From NCBI GenBank assembly GCA_003487525.1, contig DNDT01000495.1, positions 1 through 8,902 of the forward strand: a stretch of 8,902 nucleotides of DNA, read 5' to 3'. A program made the translations under genes and the position numbers. The DNA is from Flavobacteriales bacterium. Its GTDB lineage: Bacteria > Bacteroidota > Bacteroidia > Flavobacteriales_E > Vicingaceae. The notes under the pieces are model-generated. The model saw only the letters and a program-made list of their open reading frames with translations. It ran no database searches and was not told the DNA's origin. Of this stretch, positions 5,935 through 8,902 are shown one piece after another. The number at the start of each line of letters is the position of its first letter. The stretch's first letter is position 1.

Positions 5935-6900
5935 TTATTTCTTCAAAAACTTGTGAGTCGAATTCAATTCGCTCTCATCAAGAATTTTCAACACGTAGAG
6001 CCCGGGGTTCAACTGTTTAATGGATACCTTGGAGACAGGAGAATCGATAAATTGCTGAGCTTCCAATTGACCTTGAGCGTTGTATATTTCAACGCTGACC
6101 TGACGTATTAAGTTTGGAAATTGAACGTACAAGTTGTCATTTGCCGGATTGGGAAAGACCTGAATCTTGCTTGCATTTGCTCTCTCATTTTCACCGAGCC
6201 AGTAATTGACCTCGCAGTCATCCAGCCACATTTCAGCAATACCTCCGGGTAAACTGTACAAGGATAAAAAGTCATCCTTATAGCATTTAAAGTTGATATC
6301 AGGAGGTTCAAATAAGTTAAGACAACTTGCCATAGTTGGGAAGGCGTAGCCAATACTGCCGATCTTCTCATAAATCATGCCACCGAGCGAAAAAGCCGGG
6401 TTGCTGCTGGCATTTGTAATCTGCAAATACTTCAGGCTTGATCCATTTATAACTGTATGACCCGTATCGATAACTTTTACCACCGATGGAGAACAAGGAT
6501 TGCCCAGGAATATGCTATCGTAGCCGAGATCCCAGGTATCACCTATTCCGGCTGAAAAATTGTAAAGAATATGGAAATCCAATCCAACTGAGAAAACAGT
6601 ATCACCTGAAGTATACGTAATGTGCTCTTCATTAATATACGAACCCCCGTATAAAAGTTTCCAGTCGGGAGGGGGTCCGTTATCGAAAGCATGCTCAATC
6701 GTCCGGAAGACTTCACAATTCTTACCCTGTATGACAGTGTCTCGAATTTTACTCATCTCGTAAACGGAGGGTCCGCTCAAACTCGTCACATTGTACCGCC
6801 AGCGAGCGCCCGCTTCTCCCCATATCTTATTTTGAGCGTTTAAGGGTGCGCAATTAATTAATATAATGGAAACGAATATAATTCGCAGTAATAATTTCAT
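5935..6900 (-). CDS. Secreted protein with T9SS type A C-terminal sorting domain, paralogue of the 1614 gene
   Basis: 321 residues. Signal peptide 1-22 (likely cleavage PLNA-QNK). It shares a pattern along its length with the protein at 1614-2519: W-x2-GA(R/K)W-x-Y near the mature N-terminus, a DTV block, an FSxGIGDTW-like block against NGDWW, KVIDT against KVLDT, and a late CYKDD...DDC region against CYQDT...SCDY. Four further cysteines (C62, C136, C193, C206) allow disulphides on the cell surface. The sorting tail spans about 244-321: VFPNP at 248-252, VSVEIYNAQGQL, LNPGLYVLKI at 297-306 and the basic end HKFLKK. It should be exported by T9SS. Function of the N-terminal domain unknown. It converges on the two-component/coiled-coil operon and diverges from the TetR operon. 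Confidence 0.9.
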   Translation of the reverse strand: MKLLLRIIFVSIILINCAPLNAQNKIWGEAGARWRYNVTSLSGPSVYEMSKIRDTVIQGKNCEVFRTIEHAFDNGPPPDWKLLYGGSYINEEHITYTSGDTVFSVGLDFHILYNFSAGIGDTWDLGYDSIFLGNPCSPSVVKVIDTGHTVINGSSLKYLQITNASSNPAFSLGGMIYEKIGSIGYAFPTMASCLNLFEPPDINFKCYKDDFLSLYSLPGGIAEMWLDDCEVNYWLGENERANASKIQVFPNPANDNLYVQFPNLIRQVSVEIYNAQGQLEAQQFIDSPVSKVSIKQLNPGLYVLKILDESELNSTHKFLKK

Positions 6901-6932
6901 AACCTTATAAAGTTAAAAAAAATTCATATGCG

Positions 6933-6955
6933 CACACGTTAATTTATCACGTGTG
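6933..6955. promoter_or_regulatory. Inverted repeat between divergent genes, candidate operator
   Basis: CACACGT (6933-6939) and ACGTGTG (6949-6955) are perfect 7-bp arms around 9 bp. A second, overlapping inverted repeat ATCAC-GT-GTGAT sits at 6946-6957. It lies 33 bp upstream of the secreted-protein ATG (minus strand) and about 90 bp upstream of the TetR promoter -33. It may bind a dimeric regulator (TetR is the nearest) or form a leader hairpin in the minus-strand transcript. Confidence 0.4.
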
Positions 6956-7035
6956 ATGCTGGCGATTTGCTTCCCTATAATATCCTATGTTCTTTTCCTT
7001 TCTGCACCGAACATTTTATCATCAATTTAAAAAAG

Positions 7036-7079
7036 TTATAGTTTAATTTGCAAAAAAGATAGTAAAACTATTATATTTG
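7036..7079 (+). promoter_or_regulatory. Promoter and overlapping inverted repeats of the TetR operon
   Basis: TTTG (7047-7050), 21 nt, then TATATTTG (7072-7079), an exact TAnnTTTG. This is the best promoter in the window; transcription would start near 7085, about 11 nt before the ATG at 7096. The spacer contains ATAGT-AAA-ACTAT (7059-7071). A wider pair, TTATAGTTT (7036-7044) against AAACTATTA (7065-7073), matches at 8 of 9 positions as an inverted repeat. Such sites overlapping a TetR gene's own promoter are usual for autorepression; that role is inferred. Confidence 0.6.
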
Positions 7080-7095
7080 CATCGAATTATATCAA

Positions 7096-7797
7096 ATGAA
7101 AGAAATTTTATCCAATATCAGCATTACGGTAAACAACCACATTTACCTCAAAAACCCCGAATCGAGTGGGCTTGGAAAGCGCATTCTTGAAGGCAGTATT
7201 GACCTGTTGGATGAGCTTGGATTTGAAGCCTTTACCTTTAAACGGCTTGCGGATAGAATCTCTTCTACCGAAGCTTCGGTATACCGGTATTTTGAAAGCA
7301 AGCATAAACTCCTATTGTATCTTACTTCCTGGTATTGGGCCTGGACTGATTTCAGACTCTTTATTAGTCTTGCGAACATTCCTTCTCCGGAAGAAAGATT
7401 AAAACGTGCGATCAACCTGTTAACCTCGCCTGTTCAGAAGGATATTTCAATTACTCATATCAATGAGGAAAAGTTACACCGGATTGTCATCGCCGAATCT
7501 TCAAAATCGTATTTGACCAAAGAGGTTGATGAAGAAAACGAGGAAGGTGTTTTTTACAATTACAAGAAATTGGTGCAGCGTGTCTGCGACATCATCTTTG
7601 AGATTGATCCGAAGTACAAATATCCACATATGCTCATTTCAACCGTGATCGAAGGAAGTCACCATCAGCGGTTTTTTGCCGAACACCTGCCTCGACTTAC
7701 CGATACGAGCAAGAAAGAAGATGCCATCGTGTTTTTTTATACGGATATGGTGTTCCAGTCTTTACGTGCCAAACAGGATAAAAAACTGAAATCTTGA
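7096..7797 (+). CDS. TetR/AcrR-family transcriptional regulator
   Basis: 233 residues, slightly long for the family because of about 25 residues before the DNA-binding domain. The TetR_N helix-turn-helix spans about 28-75: ILEGSIDLLDELGFEAFTFKRLADR, turn ISSTEAS, recognition helix SVYRYFESKHKLLLYL. The C-terminal region (80-225) is helical and would bind a ligand and dimerise; ligand unknown. Its stop overlaps the next start (TTGA at 7794-7797), and an ABC exporter follows, so it probably controls this export operon and, through inverted repeats at 7036-7073, itself. TetR proteins are mostly repressors, but some Bacteroidota members may act otherwise. Confidence 0.95.
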   Translation: MKEILSNISITVNNHIYLKNPESSGLGKRILEGSIDLLDELGFEAFTFKRLADRISSTEASVYRYFESKHKLLLYLTSWYWAWTDFRLFISLANIPSPEERLKRAINLLTSPVQKDISITHINEEKLHRIVIAESSKSYLTKEVDEENEEGVFYNYKKLVQRVCDIIFEIDPKYKYPHMLISTVIEGSHHQRFFAEHLPRLTDTSKKEDAIVFFYTDMVFQSLRAKQDKKLKS

Positions 7798-8102
7798 AAA
7801 AGCGACGGACATATAATTCATTGGTTTTATTGAACCGACTTTTTGCCTCCCTGCTTTTCATATCGGTCTTGTATGCAGCGGTTGTGCCCGAACAATACAT
7901 AATGAAGATTCCGGTCGAAATTGAAATGAATATGAGCGACGAAAACCAAATTGAAACCAAGGAATCGGAAGTGGACAATTTCATTTCCCATTCGGGATTG
8001 ACCGATGGCACTCTCATCCCCCGGGGCATTGATTTTAACGAAAAGGCCTGTACATATCAGGATTTACATGTCAGTATCTGCACACCTCCACCCGAAGGTT
8101 AA
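7794..8102 (+). CDS. Small membrane or secreted protein, unknown function
   Basis: 102 residues from a TTG start that overlaps the TetR stop by 4 nt, pointing to translational coupling; no in-frame ATG lies near the start. A basic N-terminus (MKKRR) and a hydrophobic segment (about 10-31) look like a signal anchor or signal peptide. The rest is acidic, with two cysteines (C86, C96) in the tail ACTYQDLHVSICTPPPEG. No family recognised. Its fixed place between the regulator and the exporter suggests a role with the transporter. The 89 nt after its stop are open in the +1 frame up to 8202, into the exporter start, so a longer form through a frameshift cannot be excluded. Confidence 0.6.
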   Translation: MKKRRTYNSLVLLNRLFASLLFISVLYAAVVPEQYIMKIPVEIEMNMSDENQIETKESEVDNFISHSGLTDGTLIPRGIDFNEKACTYQDLHVSICTPPPEG

Positions 8103-8110
8103 TTTTTATC

Positions 8111-8123
8111 TGCCTGTCAGGCA
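8111..8123 (+). repeat. 13-bp palindrome in the exporter leader
   Basis: TGCCTG-T-CAGGCA lies between the small gene and the exporter start. As RNA it could fold as a 5-bp stem with a 3-nt loop. There is no U-run after it, so it is not a terminator. It may be a processing or regulatory hairpin inside the operon, or a chance palindrome. Confidence 0.25.
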
Positions 8124-8191
8124 TCTTTCGGTACATCAATTAAATAACAGCGGTCTCAAACCCGGGACTGCTTCAACTAACACTGTAAAAA

Positions 8192-8902
8192 ATGAAAAAT
8201 GAACTAACGCCAATGGCGCGTTTTTGGCGCCTGCTGCAACCCGATAAGAAGGAAATCAGGAACGTATATGCATACGCCATTTTCAACGGACTTATTGGAT
8301 TATCGCTTCCACTTGGCATACAGGCCATTGTGAACCTGATTCAGGGTGGACAAATCAGTACTTCGTGGATTGTTCTGGTTGTATTTGTGGTATTCGGAGT
8401 TGCTGCCACCGGAATCCTCCAGATTTTTCAGTTGAGAATTACCGAAAACCTTCAACAGAAAATTTTCACGCGGGCTGCAATGGAATTCAGTTTCCGAATA
8501 CCAAGAATTAAACTGGAAGCCCTGTATAAGCATCATGCTCCCGAATTGATGAATCGATTTTTTGATGTTGTTTCGGTACAGAAAGGACTTTCAAAAATTT
8601 TGATTGATTTTTCGGCTGCGTCGCTGCAGGTTGTTTTCGGATTGATTCTACTTTCTCTGTACCACCCTTTCTTTATCGTTTTCAGTTTGGCGCTGATGAT
8701 TCTGGTCTATGCCATTTTCAGATTCACGGCTAAAAAAGGACTGGATACAAGTTTAAAGGAATCGCACTATAAATATAAGGTGGCTCACTGGCTTGAGGAA
8801 CTTGCCAGAACGGCCCAATCGTTCAAATTGTCGGGAGGAACCCCTCTTCCTCTTGAGCGCAGTGATATGGAGGTTTCATCTTACCTGCAAGCCAGGGAGA
8901 GT
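8192..8902 (+). CDS. ABC exporter, N-terminal membrane domain (runs off right edge)
   Basis: Open from the ATG at 8192 to the window end (237 residues, no stop). The N-terminus (MKNELTPMARFWRLLQPDKKEI) is cytoplasmic, then hydrophobic helices at about 26-48, 58-80, 138-157 and 158-178 fit the first helices of a type I ABC exporter, with the long cytoplasmic loop after TM2 and TM4 as expected. No N-terminal C39 peptidase domain is present, and the nucleotide-binding domain lies beyond the edge. The sequence resembles the Bacteroidota exporters that sit with TetR regulators and, further on, HlyD-type adaptors and TolC-type channels; those partners are not visible here. The substrate is unknown. 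A second in-frame ATG at 8213 is a possible shorter start. Confidence 0.9.
   Translation, partial: MKNELTPMARFWRLLQPDKKEIRNVYAYAIFNGLIGLSLPLGIQAIVNLIQGGQISTSWIVLVVFVVFGVAATGILQIFQLRITENLQQKIFTRAAMEFSFRIPRIKLEALYKHHAPELMNRFFDVVSVQKGLSKILIDFSAASLQVVFGLILLSLYHPFFIVFSLALMILVYAIFRFTAKKGLDTSLKESHYKYKVAHWLEELARTAQSFKLSGGTPLPLERSDMEVSSYLQARES

Noticed and set aside
5796..6111. Two short plus-strand ORFs after the coiled-coil gene
   Set aside because: They overlap the terminator at 5804-5845 and the 3' end of the convergent secreted-protein gene; no protein signature.
6908..6915. TAACTTTA on the minus strand as -7 box of the second secreted-protein gene
   Set aside because: Transcription would start only 1-2 nt before the ATG and no -33 TTG is present; too weak to call.
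1..8902. CRISPR array, tRNA/rRNA, insertion sequence, phage or toxin-antitoxin genes
   Set aside because: No regularly spaced long repeats, tRNA-like cloverleaf, terminal inverted repeats with a transposase or matching protein families were found.

Overview
The window looks like chromosome of an environmental Bacteroidota bacterium (Cytophagales/Chitinophagales-like; lineage inferred, not proven). Three things point there. Two secreted proteins end in type IX secretion system (T9SS) C-terminal sorting domains. The best promoter-like sites fit the Bacteroidota pattern TTTG / TAnnTTTG rather than the E. coli one. Nearly all starts lack a Shine-Dalgarno sequence. No rRNA, tRNA, CRISPR array, insertion sequence or phage gene was seen.

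Layout. 1-1108 (-): start of a large tetratricopeptide-repeat protein whose signalling-type C-terminus lies off the left edge. 1109-1613: gene-poor 505 bases with a promoter for the TPR gene, a perfect 15-bp palindrome, an orphan minus-strand intrinsic terminator and a tiny leader-like ORF with a strong Shine-Dalgarno. 1614-2519 (+): secreted T9SS-sorted protein. 2789-4830 (+): OmpR-family response regulator and its histidine kinase, 2 nt apart. 4925-5785 (+): membrane-anchored coiled-coil protein with a C-terminal beta-rich domain, closed by a strong terminator at 5804-5845. 5935-6900 (-): a second T9SS-sorted protein, a divergent paralogue of the one at 1614. 7096-8902 (+): TetR-family regulator, small membrane protein and the start of an ABC exporter, reading off the right edge.

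How they work together. The most informative element is a set of phased direct repeats. Four copies of TTTAAT, exactly 11 bp apart, start at the kinase stop codon and run up to the core promoter of the coiled-coil gene. A related array of TTTTAAT/ATTAAAA heptamers, also on an 11-bp register, lies upstream of the response regulator gene. An 11-bp direct-repeat register is what PhoB/OmpR-type winged-helix regulators recognise. The sequence therefore suggests a closed circuit: kinase phosphorylates regulator, and regulator controls its own operon and the coiled-coil envelope protein. This is an inference from DNA pattern, not proven. The circuit is bracketed by the two paralogous secreted proteins, whose connection to it is unknown.

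The right-hand operon is a separate unit: a TetR regulator with inverted repeats over its own promoter, translationally coupled to a small membrane protein and then an exporter.
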